A DNA stretch of 64,000 nucleotides, taken from Epiperipatus broadwayi (taxonomy: Eukaryota; Onychophora; Udeonychophora; Euonychophora; Peripatidae). The notes below the pieces were generated by a model. It had not been told where the DNA came from, made no database searches, and worked only from the letters and a program-made list of their open reading frames with translations. Below are positions 14,101 to 29,100 of this stretch, one piece after another. A program made the position numbers and the translations under genes. Numbering within the stretch: position 1 is the stretch's first letter; each line of letters opens with the position of its first letter. Location: NCBI GenBank assembly GCA_028023455.1, contig JAQFVV010012446.1, forward strand, positions 6,511,501-6,575,500, read 5' to 3'.

Positions 14101-17100
14101 TTGTTTCATTGTTATTGTTTGCTATTGCTTTCCACCTAATTTTCAAGTAAAGGTTAATTAAGATTTATTATAAATATCTGAGTTTGCTTTGTATTTTGTT
14201 TTGTTTTTTTTTGCTAGTTAATAATGGAATGCACTACAGTTATTATTACGCTGGAAGTCAATGTCGGCCAACGCAATGTTCCAATGATACTTGTTGAGGC
14301 AAATTTTCATGCAAATGTAAAAGATTGGACAAGTCAGGTAAAATTTAAATTTTAGCAACAATTAAATTGCTACATTATGTTTTTACATATGTAATATTTA
14401 ACTTTTTTGTTTTTCACATTAGTATAAATAGTTATTTGTTACGGTGTCTCAAGAACTAACAACTTGCCGTCACGTATTTATGTTGATAGCATTACAAAGA
14501 GCTTCAGTAAGGTTTCATAATCTTGGTACATCAGTGTGTCTCGCAGCCATGTTTGTGTTGCCATGTGGTAATGTCTTGCTGAGTGGTGTTCACTATTGTT
14601 GTGTGCTTTTCAGTATTGTTGATGTGTGTGTTTGAGTGCTGGTATGAGAAGGTTGGAATTTGAGTTAGAGCAATAAACCAGCAACTTGACACTGCGGGAA
14701 TGATCAGGGACATAATTAGTCCAAGTTTATGGCGATAATGCCAAAGCAAATGCAATGTAAAAATGGATTAAATGTTTTTCTTTATGGGAGAGAAAGCATC
14801 ATTGAAGAGAGGTCAGGGTAGCCAATAACAAGCAGAACAGATGGAAACATTGCAAAAATTTGTCAAAGATAGCAAATCCAGTAAATGCAAATAAACAGGA
14901 ACATCTTAACTGAAAGTCTCTTCATGAGAAAGGTGCATGCAAAAAAGTAGTAGTTATCGAATAGTGCTTCAAAATTGTCATCTGACTGTGAGAAGCATAA
15001 CAAATCCAGTAAACATTAATAAATAGTTAGGAAAATCTTACTGAAAATCTCGTCATGAGAAAGTTGTATGCAAAAATGTAGCAGTTCTTATTGCATTGTC
15101 TGTGAGGGAGTTTTCAGCTAGTAAATAAATAACTATTGTAACACCTCCCTACTCATCTGATATGGCCTCCAGCAACTTTTTTCTTCATATAAAGTTAAAT
15201 GAAATATTGAAAGAAAGGTATTTTCATGACATTCAGGATGTCAAAAATAATATGATGATAGTTCTGATATCCATTCCAGAAAAGAGTTCCAAAATAGCTT
15301 TGAAAGGTAGACTATGTGTTGGCATCAGCGCATAGATTCCAAATAGAAATACTTCGATGATAGCAGTAGTGAAATTCAGCAATGAGATATGAAAGCACTT
15401 TTTCTAAGATGATTTTGTGAACTTAATTGTCAGACCTTGTACAATTATTTCATTTCTATTTTATATTTATTTATATAAGAATATATTTGGTTTATTTATT
15501 ACTTTGATTAAGCCGATATTAAGTCAATTATAAACCATAATTATATTTGTAATTTTTATTTTGGTTTTGCTTTATCAATATACTATATACATTAGTATTT
15601 TATTATTATTATTATTTTTAAATAAACAGTTTTATTTAAATATTAAATAATATTTACTAAGGCAATAAACCTAAAGCATGTGCGGTTGAAAATGCGAAGG
15701 TAGGGACCTCTACGGGTCTTAATCACAAGCTTACACATTGAAAGAATATGTTTGAAATATTTAATCTGTTTAAAATAGGATGTACATATTTCATTAATTT
15801 CAGCACCATGTGTATAAATTGTTGCAATTAGTTGTTTTTTTTTTATAAATTTAAATAAACAATAATAAAACTTCTTCCATGCAGTACTTTATTATCATAC
15901 TTACAAAAATAGCTGACAGTTTCATCTGTTCATCTGCCTTCTTCAGAGCACCTTCCAATATTTAAAAATTTAAAAATAATGTTTCTGTTTATTAATTCTA
16001 TTTAGCTAATTAATAATTTAAGTGTCGCAGTTAGATTAAAGTATTTAGACTTCAATCATTTATAAATTTATGTTTAATAAAAGGAATATATATATATACT
16101 TTAAAAGGAAATCAATAACTGTATTATTCTAATTGTAACATCTGAATTATAAAAGTATGCTTTTTAACCAAAAACTAATTGAAAAAAATTCAAATGTTTT
16201 AGAAAGCAATAAAAAGAATTGGATTTTATTCTAATTTCAAAATAAATAAATAAAATGCCTAATACAATTCTAAAAAAATGAAGTTAATCATTATGGATGT
16301 GCTAAAAAAAAAAAAGAAAGGCAAAAGTATTAAATAGAATAAGGAATAAAATATGAGGAAAGCTATCTATAGAATCCAATCTTGTGCCAAAGTGAAAAAA
16401 ATAATGGAAATGAAAGAATTACACAGAGACAAAATAAGATTTAAAGACTAAAATGCGCATTGATTACTTACATTAAACTAATTAATAATTTAAGTGAAAC
16501 AATTAGAATAGACTTTAGTCATTCATATTCTACATTTAGTGTAAGGAAATTTCAGGATTATTAAAAGACTTTTTTTCAAGATTGGAAAATTGTTGGCTGA
16601 AGAAAAAGTAAACGTTTAAGTGTAACATCACTAATGTAGAAAGCTGCGTCAAATTCCAATCATGTTTTTATTTTATGGTTTAATGTATCAATACATTTCT
16701 AATCAGCTTTACTAATTCTGGAATTTTTAATCCCCAGTTAATCCTAACCAATCATCAACTAATATTGGATGACTAACTGAGTTGGTTTTGGGCTAGCTAT
16801 CTAAAAAAGTTTTAATCTTGCTTGGGATTTTTTCAGATATCTGAAAAAAGTTGTAAGCTTTATCTGGTTTTGAACCTGTTGTGGTAGGGTCAGATATGAC
16901 AGAACCCTAGGTCAAGGATTAAGCATTAACTATTTCTTTAAGAGTCCTTTATATTTCCTCTTTTTTTTTTTTTTTTTGCAGTAATTTTAGAAACGAGTGA
17001 AATTTATTAAAGTATATACATGCAGTATATCAAAATTGATTAAGTTCTTTATAATCACTAAGTTTTCCTTTTTTTTTCTTTTAGTATTTAAATATTTTAT

Positions 17101-20100
17101 TTTTTATCTGCATTTAATCTTAAAAAGTAATATTAACAAACAAAAATATAAATCTATATATATATATAACATAGATATATTGAAGAAACATGACCGATAT
17201 CTGGAAGATAGACAACAGATTGGAAAATATGAAAAATATAAAGATCTAGGCATGAAGACCATATAAAATGGAACAACAGAAGCTATACAACAAAAAATAT
17301 ATGAATAACAAAGCTATAATGATATTAAATGGAATATTGGGAATTCAAAATATATCAAAAGTCAATAAATGATGAAAAGTATTATTACACGAAGAAGTGG
17401 CGTTTGGCAATTGAAAGAAACAAAGAAAAGATAATTGATGACCACGGAAATTGCATATTAGTAAAGGTGTGCAAAAGAGTCAAAGGTAGAATGGGTAAGA
17501 AATAAAAAATTTTGAGAAATAACAAATATTGAATACACTACAATAAATGATATCAGAACAAGACAATTTGTCTGGTATGGACATGAGCAGATGATACCTC
17601 AGGAAAAATTACCAAAACAAATATTAACTTACTACTACCTGGAAAGAAAAAAAGGGAGCAACTGAAAGATGGTTGGAAATAGGGAATAGATAGAGAAATT
17701 AGAGACAGAAATTTTCAAGAAGGTTTAGGGAATTGTAATACATAGAACATTATAGACCAATAAGAAGGAGAAGATATATATGAATATATAACATTTATAA
17801 AAAGTCTAATCAGCATATACCTATTAGGGGCAATAGAAGCATTTATTATAAGCTCGTGTAATCAATGGACAATAGCCAGAAACTAATCTGTGAATAAAGA
17901 TATAATGTTTATAGTAAATGATTCAAATAAATGTAAATAAAGTGAATCATTACTCTTAATGCCAAATGTTGAAAGTAAGCTTAGAAAGTCATACAGTGCT
18001 TTGTGTATATAACTCCAATCATCAGACATTAAAGTTTACAATATAGTTGTGAATATGATCAGTAGATAATATTTAGTCATTCTAGTTCAAAGAAAAAATA
18101 ATCTAACAGGGCATACAAAAATGAGAAAGATTTATATTTAAAATTGCTTATCTTAGCAGAAATTGATTTTACTCATGCAATGTATATTTTATCATGATTT
18201 TATTTTTCTCTTCCACTTTAGTTAAATGCGTCTTGCAGTTTAAGTATGGAAGTAGCTTATTATAACGAAAAGTTGGTAGTGTGGGAACCTCTTGTTGAAC
18301 CTGTTGAAGACAGCGGAAGATTTCGTCCATGGGATTTAGCGTTGGAAGTAAGTTCAAATTTGCTGCCAACATTTTATTTTGCTTAGGTGATAGTGTGTGT
18401 GTATATATACGTTAAAGCAAAACACTGGAATTAATTTCACAATTTTCTCTATTCCAATATATAAATAAATAAAGCTCTCTATGCTTTGACCTAGTGGTCC
18501 AGTGACGGATTCTGGAACTCAAGATTCACAAATATAGCCTGGATGTAATACTTGAAACTATTGGATTTTTTTAATAACTAAATACCTGTGATAGTTTGTT
18601 GCACGACTGTAAATGCTACTCAGGGTTGCAGTCATGCTATGCTGTAATCTCATTATTGCTGTTATTTATTTATTTATTGATTGATTGATTGATATAATTG
18701 TGAAATAAATTCCAGTGTTTTGTTTTACTGTATATTATTTTTTTGACATTATATATACTGAAACAGACTTTCGGTTTTATTCCCCATTTTAGATATATAC
18801 ACTTTTTTTATAAAAATGTATGAGGACTTAGTAACAATAGATTATTTTTAAACTTAATCTCCTAACTAATGATAGTCAGACTGAGTATCCAGCCATATTT
18901 CCTGACCATCATTCCCATCAAACATGTTTAATTTACAGAAAGGGTCTATCTCTTGCCACTGTAGACATTTATTTATTTAAAACATATCAACCATTCTGCA
19001 GGTTGGGGCGCCATCTCTAAAGCGACGAATGTAGATCGGGATTAAATCTCTCCCTAGCTTCTTAAATGTTATTCCCTCCATTTACTCATTACTAGATCAA
19101 AAGAAAAACATGGCCATGCATCATAGGGTATGTCTGTGCATAGCATTATTTCCCTAGGTTTGGAATGATAGAGAAATGGACAACTAGACTTAAAATAATG
19201 CATTTGTGTTTACGATAGTATGTATTCATATCACAGAAAATTCATTTAATTAGATTGAATTCAAGTTATGAGTCATGTCATGCTTATATCCAGTATAAAA
19301 CAATCATATTATTATTTAATTATTATTTTAATTAAAACAGGCAAAACTCTCGATACAGTATTGTCATGCAATGTTTTTTGGCTATTATTTTAATCCTACA
19401 AATAAAAATTGACAAAATATCAGTCAATCACTAAACACATATATCAAAATTATAATTAATATTAATACTTGAATAAAAAATTAAATTATAAGTTGGATTT
19501 ACTTCAATGTTCGTAAAAAAAAAATACATTAAAACCCCTTGTGATCTGAACGGCCATTTTGAATTCACAGAAAAAATTACAGGACATACAATTTTAAATG
19601 AAATGTCTAATTTATTACAATAAATAACAAATATATATACATTTTTAGAAAGTGCAAATATGAAAGAATGTAATGAAGCTGATAAAATAGTCATTACCAC
19701 AAAAAAATAATTAAAGAAAGGAGATTTTTCACATTTTATATATCTTTATTTTTACATTGGTTCACAAACTCTCAATTTTGAAAGATATAGCCTAAAATGA
19801 CAATTTCATAGACAGCTTCATCACATTCGTCATAAAATGCAGAAAAAAATAATATATAACATGACCTACCTGAGTTACAGATTGTTGGTGTAATGGGCAA
19901 AAGGTGACCATTTCAATTTCTTTTTTGCTTGACACTCTATGTGTTCTATTTTTGCAAGCAGTTGTTTTTCTAGGCCCTCTATGCGGGATATCTATTAGAA
20001 ATGCAAGGTTTTAGTGAGGATCAAAAAAAATAACAGTAATAACTTTAGTAAATTCTAAGTTATGGGGGTAAAAAATAATGACTATATTATTGAAAAATCA

Positions 20101-23100
20101 GGAGTGGGGCGAGATAAATTATGCATTATTTCATGGCAGATCATAATTGCCAAATATGCAAATAAATAATTTAAAAATTTGTTTCTAAAATAAAATGAAT
20201 AACAACATAGTAAATAAAATAAAATAAATAATCAAAAGGAATTACAAGCAATTATTATATATGAGTGGGAGATGATGATGTTTTTTATTTTTTTTTTGTA
20301 ATTTTTTTTTTTCACCTTGTTAGTTTCAAAGAAAAGAGTGAATAGTTTAAAGACAGTTTGAAAATTGTTGAAAATATAAATGAATGAGCAAAATCAATTT
20401 AAAAATAATTGATGATGATGATGTGGAGCAACTGGTAAGGGTGAGTAAATTATGCATTATTACATAGCAAACCATAATAGCAAAGATGCTATCAAATAAA
20501 TAAAAAGTTATCTATAATGAAACGAATAAAAATGTAGTAAATTCTAAGTTATGCAGTAAAAAATAATTACTACATTATTGGAATATCTTGAGGGTAAGAG
20601 TGAGCTAAATTATGCATTATTACATAGCAAACCATAATAGCAAAGTATGCTATCAAATGAATAAAAAGTTATCTGCAAAGTATGCTATAAAATGAATAAA
20701 AAGTTATCTACAATGAAATGAATAAAAACGTAGTAAATTCTAAGTTATGCATGTAAAAAATAATTACTACATTATTGGAATATCATGAGGGTAAGAGTGA
20801 GCTAAATTATGCATTATTACATAGCAAACCATAATAGCAAAGTATGCTATAAAATGAATAAAAACTTATCTACAATGAAATGTATAAAAACAGTAAATAA
20901 AATAAAATAAATAACCCAAAGGAATTACAAGCAATTATTATATATTAGTGGGAGATGATGATGATGAATGTTGAATACTTACAGGTAATGGGGAATACGA
21001 AACCTCAAAATCAAACACATCAACAGAAAAGTTCGTTAGAAACGTAATTACGTTTAGCGGTGAAAATAATTGTTTTCTCCGTATATTTTTTTTATCGGTT
21101 GATAAAATCTAGAAAGATAAAAAAAATTACAAAATTTTAATAATGTACTTTACAAAAATTGCTATAAAAAATCTAATTTTCATCGCACAGAAAAAATTTT
21201 TAGACGTACAAAAAGATAGAAAAATGGCGGAGAGAAAGAAAAAAAAAGCGTAACTGTGACGTATACGGTTTGCACGCTATTGCGGTCGAAATTGTAAACT
21301 TTTTTTAATGCGTAAACAGGCGGTTTTCGGTCTCAAAATTAAGAGGAAGAAAAAATTTAAATACATATTTAAAGGGAAAACAACATCTTAAAATTATTTA
21401 GAGGATATTAATATTTATTTTATTATTTGTTATAAATATTATTATTATTCTTTTATAAAGATTTTTTATTTTAAATAAAAATTTATCTTACCATAGCATT
21501 AGAATTCCGACTTTACACTTTTCTAAGAATATAGATTCAAACCCTTTTTAAAAATTAATCTGCAAGCTGGGTTTTAAGGTTTAAGGCTTCCTTTAATGTA
21601 CTTTTGATGAGTTATTCTCCAGAGAGAATGATGTTATAACAGGATTATGCATTCAATATTAATAGATGGAAAAAAGTCAGGGAAAGATGACAGATACTGT
21701 TAATTTTAGATCTTCAACGGTTGGTATATATTGGAATGAGACACTTTTAAAATTGGCACCTGCAGGAAGCTACTTAATTTTAGGTTTAGTTTACTAGCGC
21801 ATTAGTTAGATGTTTTCATCCCAGCATTATGAGATTTTCAGCTATTGCACTGTTTTCGAAATTAACTGTTGATAATTCACAAATTAGCTCTTCATAATTG
21901 ACTGAAAATGCCATTTTAATCGATTTAACTTTCTAGAATGTTTAGTTATTTGCTGATTAAGGTGATTCAAAACCCTTGACAATGAGATCATGAGTTTTTT
22001 TAAAAAAAACAAGCAAGCTTTCTGCCTAAACACAACAACTGTAAAAAAATCTGTCATCTCTTACTTTTTTTTTTATTAACGCTATTTCAGATTCCATGTA
22101 ATAAATCTGAGAACTTTTATTTATTATTATAAATTCATTTAAATTTTAAAAATTACATTATTTTTTCATATAAAAAATCATAAATCTCTTACTGTTTATA
22201 AAAAGAAATAAGCTTGTAACTTTTAGAAGAAGAGGAAATCCGATCTGGGTACTGTTGTTTATATTTTTTTTTTTCATCTTTCTTTTAACATACCTATGTT
22301 AGTGTGGGGGTGAAAAGTTTGTAAAGTCTGAATAGCTTTAAATCAGTAAAATATATATGTTAAAATGATCCTTTAAAAGTTTGTAAATATTAAAGACTTC
22401 CCCAATATCCCCCCCCCTATAGAAAAAGAGCCTTTGAAAGGCTTTTTTATTTTATCTTCTAACTAAAAATAGAGATAATTATTTGCTTACCAATATTGGT
22501 TGTTTTAACTTGGCTGATTATGAACCACGAACTTGAAAGAAAAAACCTAAGCCTGGTAGAACCCATTAAAAAACGTTCAAGTTTTACCTGATCTGGTTTT
22601 GAACCAGGCCCCTCTTGCAAGTGAATGTACTATTGTTAGATCATGAGGCTCTGAATTTATTTATATGTGATAAATTACAAAAAAGTAAAATAGATAAAAA
22701 GAAAAAAAGACTTAAGAGTTCATCTTCCAATATTTCAAATAAAATATTCATTCTTTGTTTCTCTTAAAAAGCAATTTTAATATTATATCTAAAAGGTTAA
22801 ATGGGAAACTTTTGCCAAACATTTCTTTTAATGATAAAAAAGAATTACTTTATGTGCTTGTATGATAAATCGTATATCCAGTTGCAATAGATTTTAAATG
22901 AATCACTGTATTAATGGAAGGGTTTCACAGTATAGTAATTGATGCATTTCCCTGACATGGCATTCATCTGGGGTTCAAATACAGCCGGGTAAACCTTAAA
23001 AATTTGCTCGGGTTGCAGTAAGCTTAAGAATTTTTTTTTCGATAGAAAAACCATAGCTTAGTAAAAGAATATCTAGATATTTTTAGCTAGAGTGTAAAAG

Positions 23101-26100
23101 TCACAGATTAACTGGATTGGGTAGATGAATGTCGATGCTCTGGTGCAGCCACCATTACTGTCAGATAAGGTAGGGTATTGTACTCCTACTGGTACCAAAC
23201 CCATAGTTATCTATACGAAGATCAAATTAATTTAAAAGTGAAAGTAATTTGATTGTGTTTTAGCTGACAAAAAGAAGAGATTTATCAAAACTTTTTGAGA
23301 ATTTTATGTATTTTTTGGATTTTATATCTATTAAAAGAATTTCAAATATTCCAATAAAAACATAATTAAATGGATTTGACTGACTTCATCCATTTTTTTT
23401 TTTCAAAAGCATTGAGTTTATCTTCTAAACCATTTTACATAAGATTAAGTAATAAATAGACTCCATATGGTAATACCAACCAGATGTTCTAAGGAATTTA
23501 CAATTAAAAGGCCTTTTCAGTGAGGTACATTTTATTGCAAATATCCATCGAACTGTCATTTTCACTTGTATAAATTGTCTGAGAGTAAGGTTAAATTCAA
23601 GCCAATCTTCTCGTCTTGTTCTATAATTCTGATAATAAACTATTTATTGGTCAATTATGTCCAAATACATCACTACAATGATTTACTATCAGATTTCTAA
23701 AATATCATTTTTTTAGCAAACACTCACATTCTCATATCTATTAGTCAAATAAAAGATGGCTACCTTTATCTGATTCCCACATTGTTATATAATAAACAAA
23801 CCAAACATCGACTCTTGCAAGAATGGAACTTTATATGTAGTAATTTTTATAATTCATTCATCAAGCCATATAAGAACTTCAGCAGTCGAGTAAAAGTAAT
23901 TATTTTTAATTTGACCAATAATTTGGTATTGATATGAGAAAGTAGGTATTATTTACAAGTTTGTTAAAAAATGTCTTTTGATTTGTGAATTATTGCACAA
24001 CCCTGTTCAGATTTAGTTTCTTCATGAATAAGTTTTACAGTAATAATTGTAACAGTTGAGATTAGGAGATATAATGTTCTGAAGAAGATTGTGGGGCAAT
24101 CGAAACTGTAAACTGTAGAAAAGGGTGGAAAATAAAGCATTGTAAAAAAAGTAAAGTGCTTGGACAATTGAGTATTATATGGTATATTAATAATAATAAA
24201 ATTTATATATATATATATATTTGTAAATTTACTGCTCAACACCAAATCTCCTTCAAGTAAATGAATAAAAGCAACAGAAGAAGATGAATGATCCCCAAAT
24301 TCATTTTTGCTGAACTACTTTTGTCGGTCAGCCCAGATCATCAGGTTTTTCAAATACCTTCATCATTATCCATCTATTGTATTTTATTATTACTTAATGT
24401 ACAAATATATAAGCTTAATGACCATTTTAGATAACACATTGGCTTTATCCAATGGACAGGTCCAAAGAATTAATCACACAGTCAATTCATCTATTTCTTC
24501 ATTCTATTTTGTTCATTACCCAAATCTTCAATTCCACTTATCTCTTCCCATCTCTTATATCATCCAATAATGTCAATCTTTTCTGTTTTTTCTTCTTGTT
24601 TACAATTGTCTCCAAACCTTTATTTATTAAACTTTTTTTTTTCTTAGTATATATCCAATATAGTTTCTATTTCTAATTTCCTCAATCAATCTTTCATTTG
24701 TCATTTTATTTATCCAACTATTTTTTTTTTTCACTCTTTGCCATGTCTGCACCTCAATGCCTCCCATCTATTCCTAATTCTTTATTCATTATCCATGTTT
24801 CACAATCATACAACAAAAACTCCCACATTCTCTTTTGAGGTCCACAGCATATTTTCTTCATCTTAATAAATGCCTTCTTTGCCAATGTTATCCTTTTTTA
24901 AACTTCAACATTACTTTTACCATTCTAATAAATATTAATAACATTGATATATTCAATGCAAAAAATGGTGAATGTTTGTTAAACTTGTTTATTGATTAAA
25001 TCATAATGAAATAGGATGGATAAATAATGAACAGTGATGAAGACATTTGTGAAGGTTTGATGAATATGGATAATTGATGAAGCTAATTCAGCCAAAATGA
25101 ATCGTGGTAATCATTAGCCTCTCCTACATTTTTCTGATGCCTTTATTCATTTGTAGAGTGTACTATAGATTTATATATATATCATTAAAAACCAATCGAC
25201 ACTTACACAATCATCAATAACAATCAACAATCTCAACTTATTGTTTATACATATATAAAATAATATGCATGGGAGAAAACGGAGAGGAAATTAAAATAAT
25301 TTTATCCATAATTCTATTTATAATAATAGTTATAATGTTTTTTAACTGAATTTAAAATCTATATTTTTATTAATATTGATATAAAAATCTCTGGTCTAAT
25401 AAATAATTATTAATAACAATGATGTATGATATCCAAAACATTATAAATAATGGTACAAGTATCAACGATCGTACATGTTGCTTGATGGCGCTGTTGCTAA
25501 TGGAAAACATTGAACTATAATGTTACCTGGCTATGACCTTTTAAGTGTTAATTGACCTTTAATGTTTTTTTATTATGTTCAAATATTATTAAATAAGCAT
25601 AATTTACCAACAGTACGATGATGGTCTTTTTATTTTTAACCGTGGCATTTCTAAAAAAGTAAACTTTTTTTTATTACGGCAAACTTACTTTAAAAAAGGT
25701 AATATTTATTTTATATGGCAGACTTTTTAAATAAGTAAATGTATTCTTTTTTTTTCCTCCCAACAAAATTACGGCACACTTTTTGTATTCTTTTTTTTAT
25801 ATATTTTATACAGCGGACTTTTTAAATAAGTAAGTGTATTTTTTTTTTACCAACAAAATATGTTTAAATAGAAATTTGTCTTTTATTTTTAATAACGACA
25901 AGTACACGTATTCATTTTAACTTTTATATTTTTATTAAAACAAATTCATTTAGCAATGACATATGAGTTGTATACTTATAGATTGAGTCATAATATAATT
26001 TTATTGCCAGTTGTGTATTCCTACTGTTATAATATGTTGTTTTAAAATCCAATTTTACTCTTTTATTAACTGCAATACCTTTTTTATCGTTATGAAATAA

Positions 26101-29100
26101 TTGAAATATCATATTGTCATTATAGGCCTGAAGAAGACTGCAAGCCATTCAAAACATTGGAAAGAAAAATAATATTTAAAATTTATAATAAATAATATTT
26201 ATTGGAAATAATAAAATGCAAAATTGAATTTTTAAAACAACATGAAATATCTTCGTGTTCAACATGAACAAAGAAGTTAAACGAAAACAAATTACTGTAT
26301 ATCGTATTAAAAATTATTTTTATATATGTACATATCTGGTTCAAATTCATCGTCTTTTTTTCATTTCACTTTTTTGCATTTAAATAGTAAACAGGGAAAA
26401 AGTTTGTTTAAAAAGTTAGTGATTAAAGTTTTACATTTTTTCCCTCTTTTTTGCTTGAATAAAACACTCTTTTTTTTTTCAATTTGTGGAGGAAATATAA
26501 CAAATAAATTATGAATAACTATAAAAGTTGAACTGTATTAATTTTTTTTTTTTTGCCTAAAAAAAACAAATTGAGAAAATAAATAAGAAAAATATTCTCA
26601 TGTTAATAAATAATTGAATGATCATATGCTTCAAAATTTATAAAGAATTTGAGTGCAGGAAGTGACGGGTCTGTGGATTTTAAGTTCCAGAATCTGCCAT
26701 TTCATTTCCACACTAAGCTATGCAGAAGATCTTGTTAAAGCTTTTTTATTATTACCATCACTGGTTTTATTTTTATTTAAAACTAAAAGAATATATGTTT
26801 TCTATGTTCGTAACCCTGTGGTAGGTACGGTCAAAAAAAATTGCAGCGCAGGCTACATATATTCGAGAGACATAATCATTACTAGTACATACAGAAATGG
26901 AAAAAAAAATTAAAGTGCTGCAATTTTGTCTTTATTATATTTATATAATAAAAATACGTAATTTACTTATATTAGTTACAATCGCTAGAAATTATTCAGC
27001 AAAGAAATGTAAAAACATAAAGTATAAAATTTTTTATTTTTAAATAATTAAAACATCGTAAAGAATATTGCTATGCATAAGGCATAAATACTTTTCATCA
27101 ATTTTTATTTTTTGCAAAAGCCAATGCATCTCTTTCTTTAGTATTTTAAACAATATAATATAATGCATGAGCTCTACTTATTTTGTTAAGTTTAATATTA
27201 TTTTATCAATAGGCCTCATGGTGGTGCTGTTTAATGCATCTTCCTGCCAGAATATTGGATGTGAATTATTTTACGATAATAGCAAAGAAAATAGTTTACT
27301 ATTTAAGTCTTGAACGGGATCACTAGCGACAAAGAAATGTACACATAAATTGAGAAATGGGGGTGATTTAGTCTGCAGGTTATTTAAGAAAATATTAGGC
27401 ATTTGCTAATGGAATGTAAATGCTTACAAGCAGAATAGATACAAATAATGAAGTTGTATGAGAATAAATATAGACTAAGTGATTATACAGAAACTGGGTT
27501 CTTGGTCTTTACACTAGGGTTGGAAAAAGATAAGGGGGATCTAGATGCATAGGCCATGGAGTGGACAAAAGATGATGTCGTGGAAAATTGAATAGAGAAG
27601 AATATGGGAACAACTTAGGGTGGGGAATGGAAAGGGAAGGGGGTTAACAGGTTTTTTCTTGGACAAACTGACCGAGAGATTTCTGATTTCGATAAAGGAG
27701 TAGCCATATCACATCTAATTCAGACCATTATAAGCTTTGGAAATTGGAGGGGGGAGGGGGGGCTGCAGGAAAGATTTTTGCCCTGCAGTGGGTTATTTAA
27801 AGATTACTTTATTTCTACAAGTTATCAAGTTCTTGTATTTTAAAATTTATTTTCTCATTAGAATCTAACTTTTTTTCAATCTCTTTATTTTTTTTTTTCA
27901 ATTTCACTATTCCTGCATTCCATTTAGTAGTCATTCTATCAACTAGTGACAATTCTTTTTCCCAACTAAGTGACTTGAATCTGCTTGGGCTCAATTCTCA
28001 TTTCATCGTCAATGCTTTTTCTGTTACTTTGAAATAAAAGGATTTAATTTTTTAATGACTTTTTAAAAAACGTACACCATATATATATTAAAGACTTTTT
28101 TTCTACTTAAATGCTATAAACACTGTTATATGTATATGTTGTTGTTTTTATGCCCCTCATTTAATTACATATTTCTATTTGGTTTGTAGGTTGTTAAAAA
28201 CGAGGAAGTTCCTCCACCTGGTTCCGAAGAAGATATTCTTTTTCTTCCACCTGTAATGAATATTACACTAAAATCATCAGACATTTTACAAGTAACCATT
28301 TCTAAAGCATGTTTGGAAGTCTTGACAAAGATAGGAAAGGTAAGTGAACACGAATAATTTTAAATACTTTGAGTAGTCGATTCATTAAGAAAACCTTGCA
28401 GTCGAGAAAAAGTTCACGGTTAATTTCAAGTGAATGAGATATTTAAAAAAGCACTTTTTGTTTTTGACTAATCAAAATGAAATTCTGCATTTTGTCGCTC
28501 AAAGATCTCTGCCTCCGCTGAAACTACTCATACCTTGAAATATATCTTAATTGTAAATCATTTTTAGTGACTAGTCAAATTGAAGAGAAATGATATTTAA
28601 TTGAAATATTGATTAAACTGCTTAAAAGGAATAGTAAGTATACTAATGGGTTGAAATCAGTACTTATCAGGCCAGTGTAGTTAAGATTCCATTGTATGAC
28701 CCCAATACCTGGGCAATTTGCTATGAAAAGAAGAAAAGATTAACAGTTTCCACATGTGACAGTTTTAAGAAAATAGTAATTACACATTTTGTGGAATAAA
28801 CCTATAGAGATATTGCAAATGCCTTGATATTATTTCATAATTGTTGCAACGCTTTGTGGCCGAAGACTAAAGTGGTCAGGTCATTCTTTTCACTGATCTT
28901 TCTGCTTTGACTATATTATTACTAATATAAATAATGAAACTACTTCTTTTATGCACTTTATACCATGCATATATATATATACCATAATTGCAAAATAACT
29001 GACAGTTTTGATTGTTCAATAGCCTTCCTCAGAACTGTTCGTATTAAAAAAAAGGAGCTCCGAGGAAGACAGTTGAAGCTGTCTATTATTTTGTAAGTAT

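Larger units (their letters stand above)
14338..18221. other. Intron 7, with dead mariner and LINE relics
   Basis: 3,884 bp, GT-AG. It contains a degenerate mariner transposase (14660-15420), one arm of a family C hairpin (about 15870-15960, CTGACAGTTTCATCTG..CCTTCTTCAGAGCA), a SINE-like patch (about 16840-16925) and a degenerate LINE (17170-17770). Other parts are AT-rich and unassigned. Confidence 0.8.
18348..28189. other. Intron 8, hosts a nested antisense gene model
   Basis: 9,842 bp, GT-AG. It contains a SINE relic (18480-18600), a three-exon - strand gene model (19875-21183) with its satellite-filled intron, SINE patches (22505-22660 and 22925-23060), a hairpin repeat (around 23890-23995), a family C arm (24060-24170), a LINE relic (24755-24905), poly-T/TTACGGC-rich sequence (25460-25860) and a family C fragment (26125-26160). 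26.2-28.19 kb is AT-rich with a SINE fragment near 26650 and nothing else clear. Confidence 0.75.

Noticed and set aside
19861-19991. Alternative frame of nested exon c reading through to a GT at 19870
   Set aside because: It is open but does not match the phase of exon b, which is open in one frame only.
20040-20967. CRISPR-like spaced repeats
   Set aside because: Units are long, directly joined and degenerate, in an animal intron. It is a tandem array.
24307-24676. Overlapping + strand frames of 74-87 codons
   Set aside because: Phe/Ser/Leu-rich chance frames next to a LINE relic on the other strand; no splice or domain support.
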